64,000 bases of DNA. It comes from Amphibalanus amphitrite (Eukaryota; Arthropoda; Thecostraca; Balanomorpha; Balanidae). Location: positions 496,001-560,000 of the forward strand of contig NW_024881592.1 of the NCBI RefSeq assembly GCF_019059575.1, given 5' to 3'. The notes below the pieces were generated by a model. The model saw nothing but the letters and a program-made list of their open reading frames with translations. It was not told where the DNA came from and ran no database searches. Of the stretch, positions 54,723 to 64,000 are shown piece by piece. How positions within the stretch are numbered: the first letter of the stretch is position 1; every line of letters begins with the position of its first letter. A program made the translations under genes and the position numbers.

Positions 54723-57122
54723 CTAGCGCCGATCTGTGGGCGAAGCTCCGGGCATCGACTCATACAGAGGATTATCAACGAGCTCGTCGACGTGCTGACT
54801 CTCCCACTGAACCGAGTCACCGGTAGTCGAATCAATTTCAGAGTACAGGGCCTCAGTGGGTGCCGTCTCCTGACAATTTTCAGTTTTGAAGGCAGCATCG
54901 TCATTGGAGGCTGCAGATGATGTCGGGTTGTAAGATAGGTTGGGTCTAGTGAGACATTCATCATCCTCAGATCGTTTGTTTTTCCTGCCCTTTACAACGA
55001 CGGCATAAGTAGCAGAACCACGCTCATCCTCTACTACGGTACTACTGGTTTTCTGCTTGTTTTCGTTGTTAAGGACACATTCCTGCTCAACATGAACTGG
55101 TGGCGATCCCTTGATGTGCAACACTTTGCAATGCTCTTCCAGCGATCTGCTTGTAGCTCTTTCGCCTTTTGACACCACTGCATAAGCAGGCATATCTTTG
55201 TTCGTAGTGTCAACGTCATGAAGTGTCTCTGCACTTGCGCCACTAGGATTGTCAGCATGGTCGCTTGGCTCCGAGCCGTGGATGCTTCCACCATGTGTGC
55301 CATTTGCGGTAGCTACTTGTGACATATTGTCATCAGTCTTTCCCTTCACAACACTGGCATAAAGAGGGAACGGTCCCGTGGACTTGCTGTTGTTATCAGT
55401 TCCTCCCGCATTTTCTTTTGACTTTTTCTTTACTACTTTCGCATACACTGCTTGAACTGCATCCATAGAATTTTGCTCTGACGTTTCCTCGCTTTGGAGG
55501 GGGGTTTGCCTCAATGTCTTCATGGACACGCTCGGTTGCGTCTTTTGACCCGCTACTTCTGTACTCATGGTTGCAAACTTTTCAGCCGTCACATCCTCAT
55601 AGACAGATTCATATTCGTTTTCCACACTCGGTTGTCCGAACTGTAAATCCTCGTAGGCAGTCAAGCTGATGGACATGACCGTCTTATCTTCACCTGATTT
55701 GTCAGCAGAGACGAGGATCTCACAATACGTCTGATCGTCCTCGCCATCATCAGCTGGCTTCTTGGTCAAAGGGGGCTCTTCGGTGGCAGCATTCTCGACA
55801 TGCACAGCGCCTGTCTTCGCCTCGCCAGGGAAGTCCTGGCTCGCTCCAGCCCATCGTCTCTTGACAAGGATCACCATCACCACAACCAGAAGGACCGGAA
55901 CCGCAACCAAGGCGAACAGCGGGCGCACAGTGTTTTCCTCCGAAGATTTGTCGGGTTGTTGGTCTGCGGCCGTCCCCTGTTCCTCGGATCCAGCGGATCC
56001 TGGTGAAGTGGTACTGCCCCCTTCCTCCCGGCAGTACTGCTCGATAAACTCGGACGTAGCCAAAGTGACGTTATCGAGCGAGCACGAGCTGTCGTGGATC
56101 AGTCCTTGGAGTCGGAGCTCCCCTTCTGTTCTGTTGTGAGATGGCGCAGCTTCTGGTCCGCGCACAAGTCGCTGAAACAGTTGTCCGACGTTACACATGC
56201 AATCAACATGAAGCGTTAGCTTTTGAACAGCCACGTTGGCGCCATTGACAAACTGGAGGGAGCCGTTTTCTGCCTGGTGGACGGATAGTCTAGTGATGTT
56301 AATGGATGCTTCCGAATGGCCAATTTGCAGACCTCTGAAGCTGTTTTCTCTTAATTTGGTCACATTGTTTCCGTCAAGCAGAATGTACCTTGTTGCCCTT
56401 ACAATCAGCGCATCTGACGCAATGTCCTGGAAGGTGCTCGCCTTTATCGATAGTGTATCTACTGGCAGTCGAAATGCCTCCGTTTCAATCACACCAATGC
56501 TGGCTGATTCAATAACCACACTGTTGATTGGTGTGCTGAAGGCCTTGGACTTGATTTGCGGAAGGCGGCAGGATCTTACGACCAGACTGTTCATGCTGTG
56601 CGCATTGAGACATTCCTTTCCGACTTCTGAAACATTCGCAGAGTGCAGCAAAAGGTTTTCAATGTGTCCACCAAAAGTGTTGAAGGAGCACGTGGGTAAA
56701 GTGGAGTCTTTAATCATGAGGTGGGAGACATTTGCTTTAAATGCCCCTCCTTCGAAATTAAGTGACGATATGTTTTCAAAGAGCACCTTGCGAAGTGTTG
56801 AAGTGCTTGAGAATGCAGACCACTTCACCATGGAAACTTCCACATTCTTGACGATGAGCTCGCTGTCGTGACCCCAGCTGTTGATTGCATTTGAATGTAT
56901 CTCCAGGTTCACCACGTTGTCGATTATCACTGATAGAGCTGGATGGTGAGGTTCACGCATCAGGGAGTCTTCCAACAGCAGCAGTTTGCTGATGTTGCTA
57001 AATGTGATATTTTCTAGACTTTCCCTCGAGTACAAGAAGTCCTTCTGTACTTCGATTGTCTGGATGTTGACTAGGTTGACTGTTCTCATTGTTTCTGGGA
57101 AGCTTTGCATCATTATTCTTAT
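54723..57122 (-). CDS. LRR-like type I receptor with multiple tyrosine motifs, last exon (5' incomplete)
   Basis: The frame is open through a splice acceptor TTGTTTCAG^ATA at 57123, so 57122 is taken as the start of the last exon (799 residues). A first exon with a signal peptide must lie upstream but was not found. The ATG at 57113 is the alternative start. Residues 1 to about 300 are irregular leucine-rich-like repeats of about 20-25 residues (patterns such as IxVIExxAF, LxSLVVRSCRL) with about ten N-glycosylation sites. A CMC...C...C cap (about 307-364) resembles LRRCT. A Ser/Glu stalk precedes one membrane helix (about 402-421) and a KRR stop-transfer. The 378-residue tail has YxxL/V/I at Y466, 490, 504, 508, 560, 588, 647, 706 and 760, then NPLYESM (Y787). 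These are typical SH2/PTB docking sites, so a signalling receptor is inferred. The ligand is unknown. Confidence 0.8.
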   Translation of the reverse strand: MRIMMQSFPETMRTVNLVNIQTIEVQKDFLYSRESLENITFSNISKLLLLEDSLMREPHHPALSVIIDNVVNLEIHSNAINSWGHDSELIVKNVEVSMVKWSAFSSTSTLRKVLFENISSLNFEGGAFKANVSHLMIKDSTLPTCSFNTFGGHIENLLLHSANVSEVGKECLNAHSMNSLVVRSCRLPQIKSKAFSTPINSVVIESASIGVIETEAFRLPVDTLSIKASTFQDIASDALIVRATRYILLDGNNVTKLRENSFRGLQIGHSEASINITRLSVHQAENGSLQFVNGANVAVQKLTLHVDCMCNVGQLFQRLVRGPEAAPSHNRTEGELRLQGLIHDSSCSLDNVTLATSEFIEQYCREEGGSTTSPGSAGSEEQGTAADQQPDKSSEENTVRPLFALVAVPVLLVVVMVILVKRRWAGASQDFPGEAKTGAVHVENAATEEPPLTKKPADDGEDDQTYCEILVSADKSGEDKTVMSISLTAYEDLQFGQPSVENEYESVYEDVTAEKFATMSTEVAGQKTQPSVSMKTLRQTPLQSEETSEQNSMDAVQAVYAKVVKKKSKENAGGTDNNSKSTGPFPLYASVVKGKTDDNMSQVATANGTHGGSIHGSEPSDHADNPSGASAETLHDVDTTNKDMPAYAVVSKGERATSRSLEEHCKVLHIKGSPPVHVEQECVLNNENKQKTSSTVVEDERGSATYAVVVKGRKNKRSEDDECLTRPNLSYNPTSSAASNDDAAFKTENCQETAPTEALYSEIDSTTGDSVQWESQHVDELVDNPLYESMPGASPTDRR

Positions 57123-57456
57123 CTGAAACAAGGAAAATATGGTCAGAGTCCTGTAGACATGCTCGTATATATTTGAACTGAGAACTTTGAAACGTTTTGC
57201 ATATCATAAGCACAAGCAATTGTGCAATACTAGTCGTTTTCACGACGGCTTATATGGCAAATGCACCAGACTTGATCATATTTGCACCTAACCTCTTTTA
57301 CTTTTTAATCTTACTTTTCAGAGATTAGACCGACTTTTTTAATGAACGGATTGTCAGAGCCGGAGCCTACGCTAAACAGAGCTTGTTGCGTAGACCCCGA
57401 CCCTCACCGTCCGATCGCGCAATTTCGGGTAACGGGAGGATTTGATTGGACAAAGT
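57123..57456. other. Presumed intron upstream of the receptor exon
   Basis: No convincing upstream exon. A short frame starting MKTTSIAQLLVLM at 57243 looks like a signal peptide but has no usable donor (see rejected items). Confidence 0.4.
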
Positions 57457-57749
57457 TTAACCCGCGCCGGGCCGGTGCTCCGCAACTTCCGCGACGGGCC
57501 GGGGGGTGTCTGAGCACTGATTCTGGTCCACGTAGCGCGTAGCGACACGCGGTAAGCGGCATTCGAAAGAACGTCCAAAATAAGGATGAAAACACTTCGG
57601 CCATTTTTTGGTCAGGTCAAAGGTCAGGTCACCAGGTCACCAGAGGTAAAAATGTTGGCTATTTCAGCATTTTGGAAACTGCCAACGGCTAAGTCAGGAA
57701 ATGATAGAGATACAGCGTCGCGGAAAAGCGCATTCGATAGCTCTTTTAA

Positions 57750-58938
57750 CCCGCGCCCTGCTGGAGGTCCTGGATTTCCACGCCCTGCTGGGGGGGGGGG
57801 TGTTTGAACACCCCCCCTTGTAACTCGGCTCCTGGGCCACGTAGCGATACGCGGAAGGCGGCGTTCGAAAGAGCGTAAAAAATAATGACGAAATCACTTC
57901 AGTCAATTTTTGGTTAGGTCAAAGGTCAGGTCACCAGAGGTCATTGAAGGCTAAATTTCGCCGATTTCCAGGTCGAATGTCGAAAACTTCCAAGAAGCCA
58001 ACGCATAACTCGGGAACCAATAGAGCTACAGCGCCGCGGAAAAGTGCATTCGATAGCCCTTTTAATGCCCTTTCTGAGTAATTCTCTCAGATTTGACCTA
58101 ACGTCAACGGTTTTGCCCGCAGGGGGCAAAAACTGCAAAAATAGCCGATTTTTTCGGAAACAGATTTTCTGCAATAACTTTTGACCCAAGCCTTGTACGA
58201 GCTTACTTTCACCGGCATCGTGTTCCTCTCGTCAAGACGCATCGAATGAACTATAACTTGACCTTGAAAGGTCAACTTGAAAATTTGACCTCAGGTCAAG
58301 GTCATGACCTGACCGGAAAGGGTCATGTTGCATATCAGTCGATCCGTATCGTCGAGCTGAACACATATAAGGCATTTTCATCGCTCTAGCATGCCTTTAT
58401 CAAAAGTTATTTGCGAAAAACTGTTAGATACCATTCGTGACCTAAGATGACCTCAGGGCATAAACAAGGGTCACGGACACCATTTTCATGTTCAGTGTGT
58501 CTAAACCACTTGTAATTCGGTGTTTGGGAGTGTTTATAATGTCTTTCGTCCAAAAGAGACGCATTTCAATTTTCTCCCATTGACTTATAATGGGGAGGTC
58601 GCAAAATTGACCTGACCTTAGGTCAACGATATCAAAATTCTGAGATATACATTTTGTACATGCTATTGCTCTTAGCAATCGCTGAAAGTTTCAAAGCGAT
58701 CGGTCACTCGGTGTAGCTATGACAGACATTGAAACATTTTATGAGGTGAGGTCACTTCAAGTGACCTGGTGACCTGACCTTGAATGACCTTGGTCTGAAA
58801 TTTTCACAACATGTGTAGAATTGATGAATGATAAGGTGTACCAAAAACAGCGGCGCTCCGCGCCGCCGTTTTTGAGATATTCGCGAAAAACCACAAGGGG
58901 GGGGGGGGTGTTCAAACACCCCCCCAGCAGGGCGCGGG
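57750..58938. mobile_element. TTAA-flanked element, complete copy, nested
   Basis: TTAA lies at 57746-57749 and 58939-58942. The left end is CCCGCGCCCTGCTGGAGGTC and the right end CAGCAGGGCGCGGG. 1189 bp, in the opposite orientation to the copy at 26778-27972 and very similar to it throughout. It contains the everted half-site pair at 58259-58274 and AGGTCA-AGGTCA-TGACCT at 58293-58310. Confidence 0.85.
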
Positions 58939-58942
58939 TTAA

Positions 58943-59918
58943 CCCGCGCCGGGCCGGGGGGGTGTTTGAACACCCCCCCCCTGCGGTTTTTCGCAGATAT
59001 TTCAAAAACGGCGGCGCGGAGCGCCGCCGTTTTTGGCACACTTGTTCGGGCATCTTTTCCGCACGTGTTGTGCAAATTTCAGACCCAGGTCGCTTTAGGT
59101 CAGGTCACCAGGTCACGCCAAGTGACCTCACCTCAGAAAAAATAAGAATGCTCGTAGTCGTCATAGCAAGTCAACGGGAGAAAATTGAAAAGCGTCTGTT
59201 TTGCACGAACGCTATTCTAGACACTCTCAAACATCGAGATGTAGGTAAAATTGACACACTGAACCGGAAAATGGCAACTGTGACCCCTGGTTATGTCCCC
59301 GAGGTCATCTCAGGTCACGAACAGAATCTAACAGTTTTTCGCTAATAACCTCTGATAGAGAAGCGCTAGAGCGCTGAAAACGCCTTAGATGTGTTTGGCT
59401 CGACGTTGCGGATCGACTGATATGCAACATGACCTTTTCCGGTCAGGTCATGACCTTGACCTGAGGTCAAATTTTCAAGTTGACCTTTCAATGTCAAATT
59501 ATAGTTCGTTCGACGCGTCTCGACGAGAGGAACACGATGCTGGCAAAACTAATGTCATAGCTCTTTTGAGTCAAAAGTTATTGCCGAAAAACCACTTTTC
59601 GTAAAAACGGCTATTTTTTTAGTTTTTGCCCTCTGGAGGCTAAACCGTTGACCTGAGGTCAAATCTGAGAACATTACTCAGAAAGGTCTGTGAAAGGGCT
59701 ATCCAATGCGCTTTTCCGCGGCGCTGTAGCTCTATCGGTTCCCGAGATAGTCGTTGGCAGTTTCCAAAATGTTTGAACAGTCAACATTTTACCTTTGGTG
59801 ACCTCTGGTGACCTGACCTTTGACCTGACCCAAAAAATGACCGAAGTGTTTTCGTCCTTATTTTGGAAGTTCTTTCGATTGCCGCTTGCGGAATCTCAGA
59901 GCACCGGCCCGGCGCGGG
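58943..59918. mobile_element. TTAA-flanked element, nested and abutting the previous one
   Basis: TTAA lies at 58939-58942 (shared) and 59919-59922. The ends are CCCGCGCCGGGCCGG and CCGGCCCGGCGCGGG. 976 bp. It keeps the G-run/TGTTTGAACA/C-run hairpin and the ACGGCGGCGC hairpin (59004-59034) at its left end only. Confidence 0.8.
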
Positions 59919-60244
59919 TTAACGCTCTCTCGCCAATATGCTCTCAGGTCAACGGTTTAGCCTCCAGAGGGAAAAACTCCAAAAATAGCCGTTTTTGCGA
60001 AAGTTTCATTTTCGGCAATAATTTTTGACTTAAGGGGCCACGACATTTCTGTTGCCAGCATCGTGTTCCTCTTATCGAGACGCGTCGAATGAACCATATT
60101 TTAACCTTGAAAGGTCAACTTGAAAATTTGACCTCAGGTCAAGGTCATGAGTCATGACGTGACCGGAAAAGGTCATGTTGCATATCAGTCGATCCGCATC
60201 GTCTGCTGAATACATCTAAGGCGTTTTCATCACTCCAGCATGCC

Positions 60245-60840
60245 CAGTGGCGCGGGAACCGGGGGGCTATCGGGGGCTGAGCCCCTCCAACTTTTCGGCT
60301 GGGTGCGGGGTGGGGGGGGGGGGGGGGCTCGTAATGTATTCGAGCCCCCCAGCTGGAGGAATCGAAATCGGAAATCTACCAACATAATTCCATAGATTCA
60401 TACATAGGCGCGGGAACCGGGGGAGGGGGCAGTGGGGGAAGCTTGCCCCCACAACTCTGCGGCCATGGGGGCGGTGCCCCACAACTTTTCATGAGGCCAG
60501 GAACCGTTGGGCAGCTTGTCCTCCCCAAATTAGGAGTTGTGGGTCACAAAGGAAGAAAGCATGTAAGTGAAAAATCCACCTCTTTCACTGGCTCGGCAAC
60601 TCATTTGGCAGATTAAAACCTTTATTCCAGGCTGCCAAAACGGTAGTTCCTTCACTCAGCTGAGACGGAATACCTCACTTTTTTGCAAATATTTTCGTTT
60701 TTTTTTCGTTGAAAAGGCCAAGGTCTGAAAAATAAGTCGCCTAAAACCGGTGAGAAAACTAGATTTGGGGGTACCTTAGGTTGATCTCTATTTTGGGTCA
60801 GTCCCCCCCCCCCAGTCTGAAAGAAGTTTCCGCGCCACTG
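60245..60840. mobile_element. 596-bp hAT-like MITE
   Basis: The ends CAGTGGCGCGG (60245) and CCGCGCCACTG (to 60840) are flanked by the 8-bp duplication AGCATGCC (60237-60244 and 60841-60848). The interior has G/C-runs and a second GGCGCGGGAACCGGGG near 60409 that resembles the left end. No protein. Confidence 0.88.
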
Positions 60841-61146
60841 AGCATGCCTCTATCAGAAGTTATTAGCGAAAAACTGTTTAACACTATTCGTGACCTGAGA
60901 TGACCCCGGGTACATAACGAGGGGTCACAGTTGCCATTTTCCGGTTCAGTGTGTCAATTTTACCTGCATCCCGATGTTTGAGTGTCGAGAATGGCGTTCG
61001 TGCAAAACAGACGCTTTTCAATTTTCTCCCATTGAATTTTAATAGGCATGCCGCAAAACTGACCTGACCTAAGGTCACCGATATCAAAATTCCCAGACAT
61101 ACGTTTTATAAATACTGTTACTTTCATTCATCGCTAAAGGTTTTAA

Positions 61147-62190
61147 CCCTCGCCGGCTGAGGGGGGGGGGCGGGTGCCCCCCCCCATAGGGTTTTTTCGC
61201 GATAGCTCCGAACACGCTGGCGATAGAGAGCTACAACTTGGCATACCTGACCTTTGATCCAAGCCGCATCTTTTGACTTCAACCGCACTTTTGGGTCAGG
61301 TCAGTTCACTGACCTATGACGTCATAAGTGAACCTCTGCACGGTTTTCAGATGTCGCAACTTCGCAACGCCCTCACTGCCAGAGGAGATGTCACAGGGAA
61401 ATGAAACTTGCGGGATCTAGTATCCATTATGAGTCTCACAACTTGTATATCTCGGATTTTTCCTAAAGGTCATATGAGGTCAGGTCATTTTCGTGACCTC
61501 ACCATTATAAGTCAATGGGGAAAAATGAAAACTGCTATTCTGGCGCCGGGAACGATCTCCAACTATCTCAAGCACACAGAATCGTGATTTGATGCACTCC
61601 TTGCAAGGTTAGATGCGTCACTTTTGCAATTTTGACCTTCCGTGACGTCATTTATGACGTCATCAAGGTCATATTAGTTTTTCGTCAATACCTAACTCCC
61701 GATCAAATTGAGCTAGCAAGTCGAGAAAGCCACCAATGGACTCAGGAAGACCTGCCGAATCGAAAGATATGCGACATGACCTCTTTCGACCAACTTCGTG
61801 ACCTGGGGGTGCTGACCTGACCTTGACCTGAGGTCAACACCCTAAGTTGACCTGACCCGAACAAAAAGTATATCATTCGACGCGCCTGAGCAAGGCGAAC
61901 ACGATGCTGCCCAAATCGCGGCTCTGCGGCCGATTTTTTGCGAAATTTTTCACCATAAACTGAACCGTACCCTGGGGCACTTGACCTGACCTCAGAGGTC
62001 ACCGGTTGACCTAGGACCTTAAAATCGGGTACCAATCTCTGCGTCTCGTAACGGCGCACACGCTCGTTTTTCCGCGACGCGCTGGCTCCACCAGGGGCGA
62101 AACGGCGAGGGGGGGGGGGGGTCGTTATATAGCTATATATAGCTATATAATTCTGTATTAATTATTAATTTTAATATTATATAGCTATAT
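61147..62190. mobile_element. CCCTCGCC-type TTAA element with lost right end
   Basis: TTAA at 61143-61146 is followed by CCCTCGCCGGCTGAGG and a G-run/GCGGGTGC/C-run hairpin. The right end should read GGCGAGGG-TTAA. GGCGAGGG is present at 62105-62112 but runs into a G-run and an AT-rich palindromic stretch (62124-62195). TGACCT words are dense at 61480-61500 and 61790-61850. Confidence 0.65.
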
Positions 62191-62365
62191 AATTCTGTCG
62201 GTATAGCTATGACAAGCATTCTAATCTTTTCTGAGGTGAGGTCACTTGGCGTGACCTGGTGACCTGACCTTGAGAGACCTGGGTCTGAAATTTTCACAAC
62301 ATGTGCGGAAAAGATGCACGAGCAGGTGTGCGAAAAACCGCAGGGGGGTGTTCAAACACCCCCCA

Positions 62366-62518
62366 GCCCAATCTTACCAAATGCCATGAATGCGCATTCA
62401 CGGCATTTGGTAACATTCAGAAATATTCCACATTCACTTATTCATTCGTTCTGATATCAGTGCCGTTAACTCCAGCCGATGCTGCCAAATCCTATTTACG
62501 GCATTGGTAAGATTGGGC
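62366..62518. mobile_element. Small 153-bp inverted-repeat element
   Basis: GCCCAATCTTACCAAATGCC at the left pairs with GGCATTGGTAAGATTGGGC at the right, with one base missing. The left end also contains its own hairpin (TTACCAAATGCC...GGCATTTGGTAA). No target duplication could be assigned with certainty. Confidence 0.7.
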
Positions 62519-63479
62519 CCAGGTCAGGTCATTGGTCAGATCACCAAGGGTCAGCATATAAACCCTACTTTACTAGGGTTGTGCGATGCATGTTTATGGC
62601 CAGTTTTAGATTTTCGGCTCAATGCACAGTGGGGATTTTTCCGATCTAGCGCCTATTAATTCAAAAAATATTTTTTGGATTTTGGTTTATTTTTTTGTGT
62701 CAGTAGGGCTAAGAAATGTCTGAATTTTTCATATATGGCATTGTTTTATCTGTATGTCCACAGCAAAACTAGGAAAAATGCGCCCAAAGTTCACACTCAT
62801 GCGTGATTACTCAATGGGCTCAGCAAGGCGCGAAAGTATAGCTCAATTTCATTGTCCTGTCCTGTTGGTTTTAATCTTGCGAGGTCTTAAAGTTGCATAT
62901 CGTCTGAAAGGCACCTTTATTAGGAATGGAATGGCAAACAGAAAGTATGCCACAACCTTACTAAGGTCACAAAAATTCCCTTTACAAAAACCCTTACAGA
63001 CACCATATTGAAGGAATGGTATTCTAAATAAATGTAGGAAATCAACAATGTTCTCCACACTTTTCCACTCCGAAATATATCCTATCGAATTCGCCACTTT
63101 CTTCTGCACAAGACAACGCCTAGTTTGGCTGCCGAAACTTGCCTGAACACGGAATATTCACATTAGAGTATCTTAACACCCCACTCGAGGAGCGCTAGGG
63201 CTAACAGCACGATATAGGTATGTTCCGGACATAGGCGAATAATTTTACTTCGTGATTTATATGATGCATATTTTCTGAGACACATTCATTAGGAATAGGA
63301 TGACAAGCGTAAATCATACATACCGTAACCTTATTAACCATCGCACTTGTGGGGAGGGGGAGGGGGAAGGGGTCGGATAAAACCCCATGGTTTTCCGCAA
63401 ATTACTCGCGCAAAAAGCGGCCGATCGCGCCGAAACTTTCGGTACCCTCGAGATCATCAACTTTACATCTAACCTAAAA
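62519..63479. other. Intergenic, no gene recognised
   Basis: AT-rich, short frames only. Frames at 62754-63011 and 62849-63109 overlap on opposite strands and show no domain. Confidence 0.4.
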
Positions 63480-63930
63480 ATTTCATGAGTCTGACACAAC
63501 TGACCTTTGACCTGTGGCATATTTCTCGAGACCATGTTTGGCCGGAATCGCGATTCGGCGTATGCCAGCTCACATTATCCGCGGTTTCCAGTCTTTTTGT
63601 GGTTTTAAACGTTCAAATATGTGAAATGATGTTGGTGCCATGCATAATGGTGGGTGTCAAGGTCACGTGAAGGTCAAGTCAAGGTCATTGACCTTTTGAT
63701 GACCTTGGTTCACTTTTTCGAGTTTTACTTGTTTCCAGGGTAGTTTTTGGTGCTGATTTCGATTTTAGCAGCCATTTGAATATTCACGAAGTAGTTCTAG
63801 TGCCTTCGTTCCATGTTACGAAGCTATCAGTAGTAGGTGACACTTCTATGGATGGCCGGCAGGACGCCTACTAATTGATCTAACCTGACCTGACCCGACC
63901 TGGCCTAAATGCATAAAGACATCGTCTGTG
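63480..63930. mobile_element. Diverged TTAA-family-like fragment rich in TGACCT/AGGTCA
   Basis: Contains TGACCTTTGACCTGTGG near 63502 and a cluster of AAGGTCA/TGACCTT words at 63657-63710. CTAACCTGACCTGACCCGACC follows near 63880. No ends found. Assigned on word content only. Confidence 0.35.
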
Positions 63931-64000
63931 ATCAAAAATAACATGAAATTCGTGATCAGCACCCCAAAATACCCCGTAACACCCTAACTTTGCGAAGTTT

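Larger units (their letters stand above)
57461..62365. mobile_element. Outer TTAA-family element of a nested stack
   Basis: Starts after TTAA 57457-57460 with CCCGCGCCGGGCCGG. Its own sequence runs 57461-57749, 59923-60244, 60849-61146 and about 62199-62365. In between it is broken by two TTAA elements at the same TTAA, a hAT-like MITE, and a CCCTCGCC-type element. Family blocks reappear in the expected order at each resumption (CATTCGATAGCTCTTTT, TCTCAGGTCAACGG, AGCATGCCTCTATCAG, GGTATAGCTATGACAAGC). The right end is lost at the small element at 62366. Confidence 0.7.

Noticed and set aside
57130-57243. Signal-peptide-like frame MKTTSIAQLLVLM upstream of the LRR receptor exon
   Set aside because: It is not in frame with the receptor, and the only GT close enough would leave an intron of about 30 bases. 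It could not be spliced convincingly.
58821-59345. 174-codon plus-strand frame across two TTAA elements
   Set aside because: It runs through both hairpins and the shared TTAA and is a translation of repeat ends, as similar frames in other copies show.
1-64000. CRISPR array or bacterial-type gene cluster
   Set aside because: No regularly spaced identical repeats with unique spacers, no operons. Genes are spliced and eukaryotic.

Overview
The window is animal nuclear DNA. It has intron-containing genes with GT-AG splice sites, an intronless rhodopsin-like GPCR, a leucine-rich-repeat receptor, and many DNA transposons with precise target-site duplications (TSDs). The proteins look arthropodan. 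A non-insect pancrustacean such as a barnacle is my guess, but nothing in the sequence proves it.

Three protein genes can be supported, all on the minus strand. (1) MAU2/SCC4, the TPR subunit of the cohesin loader, fills 6.4-39.6 kb. Eleven exons join in frame into an 867-residue protein, with the ATG at 39591 and the stop at 6698. The TPR part matches animal MAU2 along its length. The last exon adds about 295 low-complexity residues, including seven copies of an 8-residue repeat. (2) A single-exon class A GPCR (50387-52051) has lost or changed several textbook motifs. (3) The last large exon (54723-57122) encodes a type I membrane receptor: an LRR-like ectodomain with a cysteine cap, one membrane segment, and a 378-residue tail with nine YxxL/V/I motifs plus a terminal NPLYESM. 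Its first exon was not found.

The rest is mostly transposons. Two groups dominate. The first is a family flanked by TTAA (termini CCCGCGCC...GGCGCGGG or CCCTCGCC...GGCGAGGG; piggyBac- or Kolobok-like, non-autonomous, 0.9-1.2 kb). It has near-terminal G-run/C-run hairpins and many AGGTCA/TGACCT half-sites. It occurs in MAU2 introns 1 and 8, at 39.9-48.1 kb, at 52.8-53.7 kb, and as a nested stack at 57.5-62.4 kb. The second group is hAT-like elements with 8-bp TSDs: 10508-14706 with a second element nested inside, 22512-22859, 60245-60840, and a 7.6-kb composite at 40228-47863. Part of that composite is repeated inverted at 1-957, so MAU2 sits between inverted copies. A decayed mariner (43930-45290), a LINE-type 3' end insertion (5785-5930) and several minisatellites complete the picture.

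Functionally, MAU2 would work with NIPBL/SCC2 to load cohesin. The GPCR and the tyrosine-motif receptor are neighbouring surface-signalling genes, but nothing in the sequence links their functions. No RNA genes, CRISPR arrays or bacterial-type operons were seen.
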